This document shows, piece after piece, positions 14,997 to 23,294 of a stretch of DNA of 64,000 nucleotides. The notes under the pieces were generated by a model that saw only the letters and a program-made list of their open reading frames with translations, was not told where the DNA came from and searched no databases. Source of the stretch: a virus. Positions within the stretch are counted from its first letter, which is position 1. Each line of letters opens with the position of its first letter. The position numbers and the translations under genes were made by a program. The stretch lies in the IMG/VR virus record IMGVR_UViG_3300042691_033065, positions 1-64,000 of that record; one strand, given 5' to 3'.

Positions 14997-17270
14997 CTAA
15001 TAACATATCGAACATGAGTAATTACTTATTATTCCTCCACCAAAAGATATCATAGTCGGAGTTATTGCACCTCCTGATGATGAAAGGGCTTTGATGTATT
15101 GGAAAGGAGGTATGGGTGTTGTACAGGTTGAGTTTATGTACAACTGAGAACCAGGTATTAAAAAGTCGCTCGGAGAATACATAGTCGTATTGGCAGGTAG
15201 TGGGTATAACGCAGAAACAGCCGGATGGTAACATATATTACATGGTCCTGTTGATACTATAACCGTATGGGGTTTACACGCTTGTATTGGTGCCGATTGT
15301 GGTGCTTTAGTAGGTGTTGGAGTTCTTGTAGGCGTTAAACTAGGTGGTGGTGGTTGGGGTGGGGCCGTTTGTGTATTGGATGAGCACTTACTACAGTCGG
15401 TATATAAAACATTATTGATTATCGAAAATGCGTTTGTAGTATATGTGATTGTATTATAATTAGGGTTAGATGTATTACAAACAGATGTTACACTAACTAG
15501 CTCCCAACAAGTATTCGCGAATTGTCCCGCATTACCTACTTTGAATACAGTACCTATTGATTGATTTGAGATTGCCGGCATTGGTTGACAAACTCTTGTG
15601 TAAGTACCACATCTTTCATACGTATAATATAATACTTGTTTAGAAGGGGTAACGGTTGGGCTTTGTGATGGTGCCGGTGGTGCTGGTTTATTAGATGACG
15701 AAGTTAATGTAATTGTTGGGGTTATTGATGGTGTTGGTGTTGGGGTCGGGGTAAGTATTCCTAAACAATTAGTACATTCACCTAAATTAGAATACCCTAT
15801 CAAATTAGAGATAAGAGTAACATTACTACTTCCTATAATGTTTTGGTTTATACCGACGAAAGAAACACACTTTCTTATTCCGTCAATATTCGCCTGATAA
15901 ATCATAAACTTTTCTAAAGTGCCACCTTCAGGCCTTGAGAGTGAATTAGTTGTGTAATATGTTAATCCATTGTAACAATCTTGAAATTCTAAACTTACCG
16001 GACAGTCTATAACAGAATTTATAGTATTAAAGGTAACGTCACCCAAAAATCCACATCCTCGGGTAATCGTTTCAGGTAATGTAGGAGTTTGGGTCGGTGT
16101 TGGTGTTTGTGTTGGAGTGTAAGACGAAATTGAGGCATTAACCGATAATGGGCAGAATACTGTTGCGGTGGGAGTTTGAGTTGGTGTTGGGGAACATGGA
16201 GGTATAATTGTAAAACATGAAATGGTACAGGGGTCAAAAGTATATCCTACAGGACATGTATATCCACTGGCCAGATATTGACCTGATAAATTCTGCACTA
16301 TAGTCGCCTCTGTTTGGCCAGCGGATGTGAATATTATATCCAAATCAGAAACTTGGGTTGCTCCGGTCAATTCATCAATAGTGTTGTTATAAATTTCGCA
16401 ACCAAACGCACCGGAAGCCCCATTATTTAATCCAAATAATTCAACAACATGGTCTCCTGCAGTTAATGTTATTGGATATACATGCCAAAAAATAAAGGCA
16501 AATGTATCACCATCATAAGGTCCGCTTATTGTATTTACAATAGTTTGACCATCAATAGAGATTCTAAAATTATTGTCCCCCGCTAATCCAACCCAATAAG
16601 TTTTAGTTTCAGAAACATTTATACAAACAGTAAATCCTAACCAAGTGTCGTAAGGTCTATCATTAGGTTGATTGGTCCACAATCCAGTTCTATTTAATGG
16701 CCCATCAGTAGAATCAATTCTTTTCCACACCGGTTGAGTTGTAGAAACCGCCAAATATATATTACCGGGACTAGTACCATTAAAATTAAAAGGGCTATGG
16801 AATATTGTACCTTGATTAGTATAAACAATATCAGTATCAGGTTCAAATTCAATTGTTGAAGTTGGTGAAGTCGCAGAAATTGTTATTTTATCACCACATT
16901 GAGGTGTAGGTGGTGGTGTGGGTGATGGTACATCGCAATTGAATATAGCATCAAAATCAATTATATTACAAGGGTTAACAGGTGGTGGGGGTTCTGGTGG
17001 GGGACAAGTTCCGTTGGTAAAATAATCATCACAAAAATCAGGACAAGTTCTGTAACATGACTTACCGCTCAAAAAACATTGTCCATCAATATAATCAGAA
17101 AGACACCATCCGTTATCACTTAAAAAAATTACATATCCGTTTGTATTACCTATATAATAGTAGTTACCATTATAACTTCCTGACCTAGTATAGGTGTCGT
17201 CCCATTGTGGAAATCCTGTATCATAGACGCATAGGGTTGTATATGCACAAGGTGTTGTTGGTGCTGCCAT
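14997..17270 (-). CDS. Cys- and Pro-rich modular fibre protein with a PA14-like segment
   Basis: 757 residues. The N-terminal ~100 residues are rich in Cys, Tyr and Gly, followed by PPPEPPPP-type linkers. Residues ~222-290 (TYWVGLAGDNNFRISIDGQ, then W, then AGDHVVELFG) resemble a PA14/GLEYA-type carbohydrate-binding beta-sandwich, in which a strand ending IDG is followed by an AGxH strand; this is a pattern judgement, not a search result. TPTPTQTPT and TPTRTPTPT linkers then join further Cys-containing modules, and the protein ends SNYSCSICY. The ATG is one base after the stop of the 71-residue gene upstream, which indicates translational coupling. The Pro-Thr linkers are shorter than in the two downstream genes. 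It is most likely part of the same tail-fibre apparatus. The exact role is unknown. Confidence 0.8.
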   Translation of the reverse strand: MAAPTTPCAYTTLCVYDTGFPQWDDTYTRSGSYNGNYYYIGNTNGYVIFLSDNGWCLSDYIDGQCFLSGKSCYRTCPDFCDDYFTNGTCPPPEPPPPVNPCNIIDFDAIFNCDVPSPTPPPTPQCGDKITISATSPTSTIEFEPDTDIVYTNQGTIFHSPFNFNGTSPGNIYLAVSTTQPVWKRIDSTDGPLNRTGLWTNQPNDRPYDTWLGFTVCINVSETKTYWVGLAGDNNFRISIDGQTIVNTISGPYDGDTFAFIFWHVYPITLTAGDHVVELFGLNNGASGAFGCEIYNNTIDELTGATQVSDLDIIFTSAGQTEATIVQNLSGQYLASGYTCPVGYTFDPCTISCFTIIPPCSPTPTQTPTATVFCPLSVNASISSYTPTQTPTPTQTPTLPETITRGCGFLGDVTFNTINSVIDCPVSLEFQDCYNGLTYYTTNSLSRPEGGTLEKFMIYQANIDGIRKCVSFVGINQNIIGSSNVTLISNLIGYSNLGECTNCLGILTPTPTPTPSITPTITLTSSSNKPAPPAPSQSPTVTPSKQVLYYTYERCGTYTRVCQPMPAISNQSIGTVFKVGNAGQFANTCWELVSVTSVCNTSNPNYNTITYTTNAFSIINNVLYTDCSKCSSNTQTAPPQPPPPSLTPTRTPTPTKAPQSAPIQACKPHTVIVSTGPCNICYHPAVSALYPLPANTTMYSPSDFLIPGSQLYINSTCTTPIPPFQYIKALSSSGGAITPTMISFGGGIISNYSCSICY

Positions 17271-17271
17271 G

Positions 17272-17487
17272 TTATAAATTCAATGTTTGAAACGTTTCAC
17301 AACCACCATTTGTTGTTATTTTTAAGTTAAAAGAAACTTGACCATTGAATATATCAGGAATTGCGAAACTATAAGGTGCCGAGGTGATTGTATCGATAAA
17401 CACACAAGATGTTGTTGGGTTATCACATAAATAAATATTAAATGGACTTTGACCTGATAATTCGTTGATAATAACTTCAGTTGGCAT
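17272..17487 (-). CDS. Small fibre-associated protein, stand-alone copy of a fibre N-terminal domain
   Basis: 71 residues, Met at 17487. The sequence has the spacing G-x-x-PF-x-IY-x-CD near residues 12-22 and KITTNGGCETFQT near the end. The first ~75 residues of the 1,481-residue fibre protein show the same order (PPFIIYICD, then [13 protein letters not shown]), so the two are paralogous domains. It is the first gene of the leftward fibre cluster, and its stop is one base before the next start. It may be a small capping, attachment or chaperone-like partner that mimics the fibre attachment domain. This is inferred only from the shared domain and position. An ATATTTATG element lies 17 bases upstream of the start. 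Confidence 0.75.
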   Translation of the reverse strand: MPTEVIINELSGQSPFNIYLCDNPTTSCVFIDTITSAPYSFAIPDIFNGQVSFNLKITTNGGCETFQTLNL

Positions 17488-17573
17488 TATGAATTTTTTA
17501 TATTCATAAATATAATAGGTTGATAAAACTTGTGAAGGTTGATTGTATCTAATTTATCCCTTATTTTTACCTG
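17488..17573. promoter_or_regulatory. Divergent intergenic region between the fibre cluster and the plus-strand block
   Basis: 86 bases of very AT-rich DNA separate the ATG at 17487 (minus) from the ATG at 17574 (plus). It is the only divergent start-start junction in the window, so it must hold or receive promoters for both directions. The minus side has ATATTTATG (17505-17513), the motif seen before many other starts. I see no clear bacterial -35/-7 pair for the plus side. Confidence 0.5.
17505..17513 (-). promoter_or_regulatory. ATATTTATG motif before the fibre cluster
   Basis: Minus strand ATATTTATG, 17 bases from the ATG at 17487, in the divergent gap. It would be the entry point for transcription of the leftward fibre cluster. 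Confidence 0.45.
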
Positions 17574-18476
17574 ATGTCAGATGAAAAAGAAATATTGGTT
17601 GAATTATTGAGAGAAATCCTTGGTGATGAGAGACATCACTACGAACACCGAGGACAAATCTCCTTTAATTGCCCCGTATGTGACGAAGAGAGAAACAAAG
17701 GTAACCTCGAAATCAATTACTTACAACACGTATATAAATGTTGGAGTTGTGCTGAAACCAATAGTACCCACGGCTCACTCGGTAAACTTATTGACATCTA
17801 CGGAAACAAGAAACATAAGAAGGTCTACAAACTTTTTCAACCTGAGGACACCAAACCAAAGGAAAAACCAAAACAAAAGTTAAGATTGCCTGAAAGTTTT
17901 GTTATGTTTAAAGATTCTAACCCAATCTATCCTGTATATAAACAAGCGTATAATTACCTGAAAACTAGAGGAATAACTGACGAGATTATCGAAAGGTATT
18001 CAATAGGGTTCTGTGATAACGGTAGTCATGCCGGTAGGGTTATCGTACCTTCATATGATATTGAGGGTGAGTTGAATTATTATATTGCAAGAAGTTGGGA
18101 CCCAAAGTCGAGAGCCAAATACAAAAATCCCCAAGCCGAGAAGGATAAGATAATCTTCAATCAACACCTAATAGATTGGAAAAAGGATATCTATCTTGTT
18201 GAGGGCGTGTTCGATGGATTTTTCTTACCTAACAGTATTCCGATGCTTGGAAAGCACATGAGTGAGTTGTTGTTTAACACTCTATATGATAAGGTTAAAA
18301 AGAATATTATAATCGCTTTGGATGGTGACGCCTATGATAACGCGGTTAAATTATACCGTGAGCTTAATGGTGGTAAATTGTACGGAAAAATAAAAATTGT
18401 TCATCTACCTAAAGATAAAGACGTGTGTGATTTGAAGGGTCAGATAGATGAATATTATGTTCAAATTAAAGATTAA
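17574..18476 (+). CDS. DNA primase, zinc finger plus TOPRIM (T4 gp61-like)
   Basis: 300 residues. It synthesises RNA primers for lagging-strand replication and would work with the DnaB/gp41-type helicase encoded at 48949-50331. A CPVC...CWSC zinc ribbon lies at about residues 32-61. The TOPRIM core shows YLVEGVFDG (catalytic Glu, ~206-214) and IIALDGDAYD (the DxD pair, ~248-257). Length and domain order fit phage primases of the gp61/DnaG type without a helicase-interaction domain. It is the first gene of the plus-strand block, and the next ATG follows directly after its stop. It lies far from the other replication genes, which are on the opposite strand around 45-53 kb. Confidence 0.9.
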   Translation: MSDEKEILVELLREILGDERHHYEHRGQISFNCPVCDEERNKGNLEINYLQHVYKCWSCAETNSTHGSLGKLIDIYGNKKHKKVYKLFQPEDTKPKEKPKQKLRLPESFVMFKDSNPIYPVYKQAYNYLKTRGITDEIIERYSIGFCDNGSHAGRVIVPSYDIEGELNYYIARSWDPKSRAKYKNPQAEKDKIIFNQHLIDWKKDIYLVEGVFDGFFLPNSIPMLGKHMSELLFNTLYDKVKKNIIIALDGDAYDNAVKLYRELNGGKLYGKIKIVHLPKDKDVCDLKGQIDEYYVQIKD

Positions 18477-18884
18477 ATGTTTTTAACAAGGAAACGTAAG
18501 ATTAAAGTTGGGAATTTGAAATTCACCAAAAAAACTGAATTTGATGAGTCAAAGACGGAATTGGTTGATGATTTATCAAATAAAAAATTTGATGAAACTA
18601 AAGGTAGAATACTAGTAGATAGAAAAAATAAAATTATGGATGGTCACCATAGAGTTCATTTACTGAAGGAACATTACGGTGATGACCATATTGTAACCGT
18701 TGAAAAACTACTTGTACATAAAATAACATATTATGCCATTGTTTTCAGTTTAGCTCACATCTTAATGGATTTGATGACAATAATTGAAGGCATTTGGTAT
18801 ATGCCAAAAAAAATTAAAAATGGAATTAAAGAAATTATCAGAAGAAATAAGGGAAATATTACACAAAAGACGGAAGGAGATTGA
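18477..18884 (+). CDS. ParB/sulfiredoxin-like small protein
   Basis: 135 residues, beginning at the base after the primase stop. Residues ~45-75 contain LVDRKNKIMDGHHRVHLLKE, the pattern of the ParB/Srx fold, in which a D-G-x-H-R motif binds nucleotide. The C-terminal half includes a hydrophobic stretch (YYAIVFSLAHILMDLMTII), followed by a basic tail. Phage proteins of this fold include nucleases, CTPase-like proteins and modification factors, so the activity cannot be specified. The basic tail and its position between a primase and a nuclease suggest a DNA-related role. Its end overlaps the next gene by 65 bases. Confidence 0.6.
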   Translation: MFLTRKRKIKVGNLKFTKKTEFDESKTELVDDLSNKKFDETKGRILVDRKNKIMDGHHRVHLLKEHYGDDHIVTVEKLLVHKITYYAIVFSLAHILMDLMTIIEGIWYMPKKIKNGIKEIIRRNKGNITQKTEGD

Positions 18885-19674
18885 TTTAACTTTCATAGAA
18901 GAGGAACACAAATACTTTATGAAAGATTTGAGTGGTGAAATTAAAGGTGACTTCCCTTCAGTATCTAAACTATTAAAAAAGTTTTACGAGGAATTTCCCG
19001 CAGAGGAGATATCACTAAAGAAAGCAAAAGGTGATATTATTGAGCAACAACGATTACTTGCCGAGTGGAAAGCCGCTGGTGATTACTCAACCAATATGGG
19101 TAGTAGGGTCCATTTTTTCTTGGAGAAAAAAATACTTGAAATGTTTGGACATGACAAGGAGGTTAGGGAACCTATGTTTGAGTGTGATTTTACTCAAACA
19201 CTAAAGGGGGATAGTATGATTAATGCCGGAACCAATTACCTCAAACTTATGAGAGAACGAGGTGCTGAACTTTTGGATACGGAGATTGTTTTGGGTGACC
19301 CGGGTCTTGGATATACTGGACAACCTGATAAAGTTTGGTTAATTGAAAGTAGGGATAAAAAAAGTGTTGGTATTATCATAACAGATTGGAAGACAAACAA
19401 GCCAAAAAATTTTGAGGAGAACCAATTTACCAAAAGAATGAAGTCCCCATTTCAAAAACATCCCGATAATGCGTTAGGACACTACTTCTTACAGCTACCA
19501 TTTTATGGAAAGTTACTTAAGGAAATGTTAAAAGGGTCAAAGTATGAGGATATTAAAATTTTTGGTTGTATCATTGTGTTACTGAAAGAAAATTCCGATT
19601 TCGAGGAGTTCAGAGTACCCCAAGATGTCCTCGATACGGTGTTTTCTATGGATATTAGACAATATTTATCTTAA
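18820..19674 (+). CDS. PD-(D/E)XK nuclease (RecB/Cas4-like exonuclease family)
   Basis: I chose the ATG at 18820 (MELKKLSEEI); an upstream in-frame TTG at 18784 would add 12 residues. Length is about 284 residues. Core motifs are GYTGQPDKVWLI (the D of the PD motif), IIITDWKTNKP (D-x-K catalytic pair) and a later LGHYFLQLPFYGKLL helix with the Gln-containing motif typical of RecB-type domains. SVSKLL near the N-terminus matches the start of this family. It probably acts as a DNA end-processing exonuclease in recombination or host DNA breakdown. The gene overlaps the ParB-like gene by 65 bases, and 18 bases follow before the next ATG. No fused helicase is present. Confidence 0.8.
   Translation: MELKKLSEEIREILHKRRKEIDLTFIEEEHKYFMKDLSGEIKGDFPSVSKLLKKFYEEFPAEEISLKKAKGDIIEQQRLLAEWKAAGDYSTNMGSRVHFFLEKKILEMFGHDKEVREPMFECDFTQTLKGDSMINAGTNYLKLMRERGAELLDTEIVLGDPGLGYTGQPDKVWLIESRDKKSVGIIITDWKTNKPKNFEENQFTKRMKSPFQKHPDNALGHYFLQLPFYGKLLKEMLKGSKYEDIKIFGCIIVLLKENSDFEEFRVPQDVLDTVFSMDIRQYLS
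19662..19670 (+). promoter_or_regulatory. ATATTTATC motif before the transglycosylase gene
   Basis: Plus strand ATATTTATC, 22 bases from the ATG at 19693. It is inside the last codons of the nuclease gene, so it may be chance, but it has the same orientation relative to its gene as the minus-strand copies. Confidence 0.3.
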
Positions 19675-19692
19675 CACTAAAAACTAAAAACT

Positions 19693-20259
19693 ATGAAAAA
19701 ACTAACTTATTTATTGGCGGGCACATTTTTATCTGTTATTGTTTATGCCTCTTTGGTAACTAAACCTATTAAACCAAAACCACAGAACAATGCCGAAAAA
19801 ATGTATTCGGCAATTATTTTATACGCCGACTCATTTAACATTCCCATTCATATTGCTTTCAACGTAGCAAGAATTGAGACCGGATATCGAGGACCTCATC
19901 ATAAAGATTATAACCATAAACAAGTTTCAAGTGCAGGTGCGGTTGGGGCCATGCAGATTATGCCACAATACGCTTCTTATTTTGCCGGATTTCCTGTTAA
20001 ACGTCAGGAGCTTAAAGATAGTATTGAGCTAAACGTATATGTGTCTATGAGGTGTTTATCTTTACATTATAAGAAATATAAGGATTGGAAAAAGGTTTTG
20101 GGAACATACAACACGGGAAAACCGGTTATCAACGCATACGCTAGAAATGGAGTGGTGCAGAATTACCAAGATTTTTGGGTAAAACCAAAGAATGTTGTTA
20201 CCAATAATGATACAATTATCTTGGATGAAGAAATCCCTATTCTTTTTACAATGTGGTAA
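19693..20259 (+). CDS. Lytic transglycosylase (SLT/goose-lysozyme fold) with N-terminal signal or anchor
   Basis: 188 residues. The N-terminus (MKKLTYLLAGTFLSVIVYAS) is a basic and hydrophobic segment typical of a Sec signal or signal-anchor. The catalytic region has ARIETGYRG with the expected Glu, followed by SSAGAVGAMQIMP and later LGTYNTGKPV, the order of motifs in SLT-type transglycosylases that cleave the MurNAc-GlcNAc bond. It may be the endolysin, exported by the host Sec pathway, or a periplasmic wall-remodelling enzyme. No holin was recognised next to it. It is the last gene of the plus-strand block, and its stop abuts the stop of the convergent RuvC-like gene with no spacer. Confidence 0.85.
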   Translation: MKKLTYLLAGTFLSVIVYASLVTKPIKPKPQNNAEKMYSAIILYADSFNIPIHIAFNVARIETGYRGPHHKDYNHKQVSSAGAVGAMQIMPQYASYFAGFPVKRQELKDSIELNVYVSMRCLSLHYKKYKDWKKVLGTYNTGKPVINAYARNGVVQNYQDFWVKPKNVVTNNDTIILDEEIPILFTMW

Positions 20260-20859
20260 TTACCAAATACTTTCTTGTTTCATATATCCTAACACGCAAC
20301 AATACGCATCAGATTGGTCAAAATTTTCCTTTTTGAGCGTATTGTTTCTTGTGTATTGCCATTGAATTTGAGGTTCTCTCTTGGCCACCAAGTCCCAAAT
20401 TATTTGTTTCTTATCACAATCTTTAGGATATCCTCCGAATAGGACGTATTTGTTTTTGTCGTTTTGTCTAACTAGTTCAGGAAACGCCGATTTACGTGAA
20501 TTATATGTTGATATAAATTCCGGTACAATACCTAACACATCATATATCTCTTTAGTTATAAGTGTGTTATATCTTAAAAGTGTCTGAATGGTATAAACAT
20601 TATTAGAGTTTAATAATGGTTCTTCTATAATTACATTTGTAATTCCAAGACCTACATACTTTTCTAGTTTTGTTCTGAAAATTTCACTTTTCAAAAGGAG
20701 TTCTTTGATTTTATTATCCTCTTTTGGTTTAGGAATTGGTGATATGTGAGTTAATTCTAGTAATTGTTTTGTCTGAATATCAAACAAGGCCCACCCTATT
20801 GTTTTCGTGCTCACATCTAATCCAAGAACTTTTGGACTTTCCTTTAATGTTTGTTTCAT
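20260..20859 (-). CDS. RuvC-like Holliday junction resolvase / RNase H-fold nuclease
   Basis: 199 residues. The RNase H-fold signature is clear: VLGLDVSTKTIGWALFD near residues 11-27 (first catalytic Asp), NVIIEEPLL near 76-84 (Glu) and FDQSDAYCC near 180-188 (last Asp pair). It probably resolves branched replication and recombination intermediates before packaging, the job done by gp49 (an unrelated fold) in T4. It follows the 801-residue tail protein gene by 3 bases, so it is co-transcribed with late structural genes, which fits a role during packaging. It ends convergently with the transglycosylase gene. Confidence 0.8.
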   Translation of the reverse strand: MKQTLKESPKVLGLDVSTKTIGWALFDIQTKQLLELTHISPIPKPKEDNKIKELLLKSEIFRTKLEKYVGLGITNVIIEEPLLNSNNVYTIQTLLRYNTLITKEIYDVLGIVPEFISTYNSRKSAFPELVRQNDKNKYVLFGGYPKDCDKKQIIWDLVAKREPQIQWQYTRNNTLKKENFDQSDAYCCVLGYMKQESIW

Positions 20860-20862
20860 AGA

Positions 20863-23268
20863 TTAAAAATCAAATTTTACCAAAAATTGCTGAATACCCT
20901 GTCTTAATACAGGTGACTGCATTTTCGATATAATCATAAGATTTTTTTCATTATCGTAAAGACCAATGTCGGTAATGTAACTACTACCACCATTGTAAGT
21001 AGGATTAGACGGTACCAAAAATTCAGAGAAACTCAAATTAACCTTATACCTCATCTCATAAATGGTTGCTTGAATATCCGTTTCTATATTACCATAGAAA
21101 TAATACTCATCACCAAAATTTAAGGTTTGACCAGATGGGTTTAAACTAACCATAGGAATATAATCGTTGAGATTATAATAATCAGCGGCGTCATATAATT
21201 CTTGAGTGATTACAAATGTAGATGCGGTTAATCCACTTTGTAAAATACATCCATCTACAATTGTATTACTTATTTGAGATGTAAAATCAATTATTTTCCA
21301 TTCGTCAGGAATTGGTCTTTGATTTCCTTCAACTATTTGACAGATTATTTCAATATTTTCAGCAAAGAACCCTGATGTCATAACACATCCGCCGCCGCAC
21401 CCTACACATGATAAACACGGAAACTCAGGACCAAATCTTACACTCACATTTTGTGATATTGGGTTACCACAATCTAAATTAGGTCCTTGTTGTCTAATAT
21501 AATAATTACAGTGTAATGAATTTGTAAAATTAACATTGTTAGTAAATCTGTATGTAATATACATTGTTTGATTACTACCTGATAATATTCCTGTTGTTGA
21601 CGCATTATCATCACCACAAGTATTAGGTGCAACTAATGAAATTCTAGGTGCCGGTAAAGTCCAGTTTCTATTCGATTTATAGGACATAGCCGCAATTATC
21701 TCATCATCGTCAAAAATAACCAACTTATGGTCAGGGAATACTTTACCGACTCTGCTTGGGTATCCATCATCATTCGCATTAGTGTCCCATAAATGATAAT
21801 ATCTCATGCCAGGGTCGTTCATATCCTCATTCTTGTTAGACGTTAGATAATGAACTTGGAATAAATTTAGATTGTCGAATCCTTCGGGGTCAACATAAAA
21901 TGTTTGTCCTTGGCAACAATTAGGATTTTTATGCCACATAATCCATGGGAGATGTACTTTGAAGTTTCTTGCTTGTCCCGTGGTTTCTACCGGATTATCA
22001 GGGTCAATTGACTCCATTGCAAATTTTTCACCATAAAATAAATCTATGGTTTTATTTGTGTAATGGACAATTGCAATAGCCTTTTGTTCTTCTGGGGTAA
22101 TTGTTATCCTATCATCAAATGAATTATAAAAATAAACTGAACTACTATCAGTTTGTCCGCTTGTTGACATATAACCAAAGAATTCTTTTGACCCAATATA
22201 ACTTCTTGAATTAAAATAGGAATACCCTTTGTATAAAGAAGGTATTAATCCGGCAGGGTCTTCAGACCAAGGAATATTCATATTCCATATTTTAACATCA
22301 AATTGGTCATAACCACATATTGATTCAAAATTGATTACATCATCATTCCAATGGGCTTGTGGTGTGTAACTATCATATATCTCCGTCATGTTAGGTGGAT
22401 ATATTAATATTCTAGCATAGCATGAACTATTAAATACTGTAAAATCGGGTGCCGGTCTATCTAAAACTATACTACCACCACACACTTCTACTATTCTATA
22501 AGTTAAAATATGATAACAACTTGACATTGTCATCTCACAAGTGGCAACCGGTTCAGGAGGACATAATGGCACTGGTGTTGGTTCAGGACATGGTGGGTTT
22601 GATGGGGTAGGTGTTGGCGTAACTAAACATGGGAATGGTTCGGGTACCGCAGCTGACGCCGATGGTGACGGTGGAGGAGTTGCTGAAGGTGGATATTGTA
22701 TCGGATTACATCCACAATTATTAAATCCGGCACCATCGTAGTAAATAGTTACAATATCACCGGCTTGTGGTAATCTTAAAGTATTAGCGTTACATGCGTT
22801 ATATATTAACTCAATAGTGTTAGTACCATTGATAGTTGACATATTTGATACATAGTTAGAATTAACCACATATTGCCCATTTGTTAAAACAGTCCATGAG
22901 GTTGGTAAAAATGACGTATCAGCATTAAAAAATCCTCTCATTACTGCCGTATTATACACAGGACTTACTATTGAATCCATGTAAGGAATTCCATAGGTGT
23001 TTCCACCATTACCATCAACATAATAAGGGTATTTTACGTACTGTTTGTTTGATTGTGGTACTCCGGCAGAATTATGGTCGTTGAATCCGGCTTCAAGAAT
23101 ATTTGTGTCAAATTGATTGTAAAAATCCTCAAGTCCATTGTACGAAACTTCACTATCACCTATTTGAAAATAGGTAATATTGAATTTACCTTGTGATAAT
23201 TTTTTTCGTCCTGCGTCAGTAAGTTTTGTATTTATTAATCCTGACGTATTTTTGAGTATATATCCCAT
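20863..23268 (-). CDS. Tail/baseplate-associated structural protein with Pro-rich insertion
   Basis: 801 residues. The N-terminus (MGYILKNTSGLINTKLTDAG, then FQIGDSEVSY) and the C-terminus (YITDIGLYDNEKNLMIISK, then FLVKFDF) look like two halves of a conserved phage tail domain, in which 'IGLYD..NL' resembles tail-fibre attachment modules. Between them lies a Pro/Cys-rich linker (residues ~190-240, PPPSPSASA and TPTPTPS) and a large Tyr/Asn-rich domain. I infer a baseplate-attached fibre or spike whose middle has been expanded. It precedes the RuvC-like gene and follows two adhesin-like genes. The start is preceded after 4 bases by an ATATTTATA element. Confidence 0.75.
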   Translation of the reverse strand: MGYILKNTSGLINTKLTDAGRKKLSQGKFNITYFQIGDSEVSYNGLEDFYNQFDTNILEAGFNDHNSAGVPQSNKQYVKYPYYVDGNGGNTYGIPYMDSIVSPVYNTAVMRGFFNADTSFLPTSWTVLTNGQYVVNSNYVSNMSTINGTNTIELIYNACNANTLRLPQAGDIVTIYYDGAGFNNCGCNPIQYPPSATPPPSPSASAAVPEPFPCLVTPTPTPSNPPCPEPTPVPLCPPEPVATCEMTMSSCYHILTYRIVEVCGGSIVLDRPAPDFTVFNSSCYARILIYPPNMTEIYDSYTPQAHWNDDVINFESICGYDQFDVKIWNMNIPWSEDPAGLIPSLYKGYSYFNSRSYIGSKEFFGYMSTSGQTDSSSVYFYNSFDDRITITPEEQKAIAIVHYTNKTIDLFYGEKFAMESIDPDNPVETTGQARNFKVHLPWIMWHKNPNCCQGQTFYVDPEGFDNLNLFQVHYLTSNKNEDMNDPGMRYYHLWDTNANDDGYPSRVGKVFPDHKLVIFDDDEIIAAMSYKSNRNWTLPAPRISLVAPNTCGDDNASTTGILSGSNQTMYITYRFTNNVNFTNSLHCNYYIRQQGPNLDCGNPISQNVSVRFGPEFPCLSCVGCGGGCVMTSGFFAENIEIICQIVEGNQRPIPDEWKIIDFTSQISNTIVDGCILQSGLTASTFVITQELYDAADYYNLNDYIPMVSLNPSGQTLNFGDEYYFYGNIETDIQATIYEMRYKVNLSFSEFLVPSNPTYNGGSSYITDIGLYDNEKNLMIISKMQSPVLRQGIQQFLVKFDF

Positions 23269-23272
23269 TGTC

Positions 23273-23281
23273 TATAAATAT
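23273..23281 (-). promoter_or_regulatory. ATATTTATA motif before the 801-residue tail gene
   Basis: Minus strand ATATTTATA, 4 bases from the ATG at 23268, in a 26-base intergenic gap. Confidence 0.45.
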
Positions 23282-23294
23282 AGAAAAACTTTTT

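Noticed and set aside
1-17487. Diversity-generating retroelement acting on the fibre tips
   Set aside because: No reverse transcriptase, template repeat or adenine-specific variation pattern is visible in the window. It could lie outside, but nothing here supports it.
18784-18819. TTG start of the PD-(D/E)XK nuclease at 18784
   Set aside because: The ATG at 18820 gives a normal start and loses only 12 residues (KAFGICQKKLK) with no recognisable domain content. A TTG start is possible but less likely.
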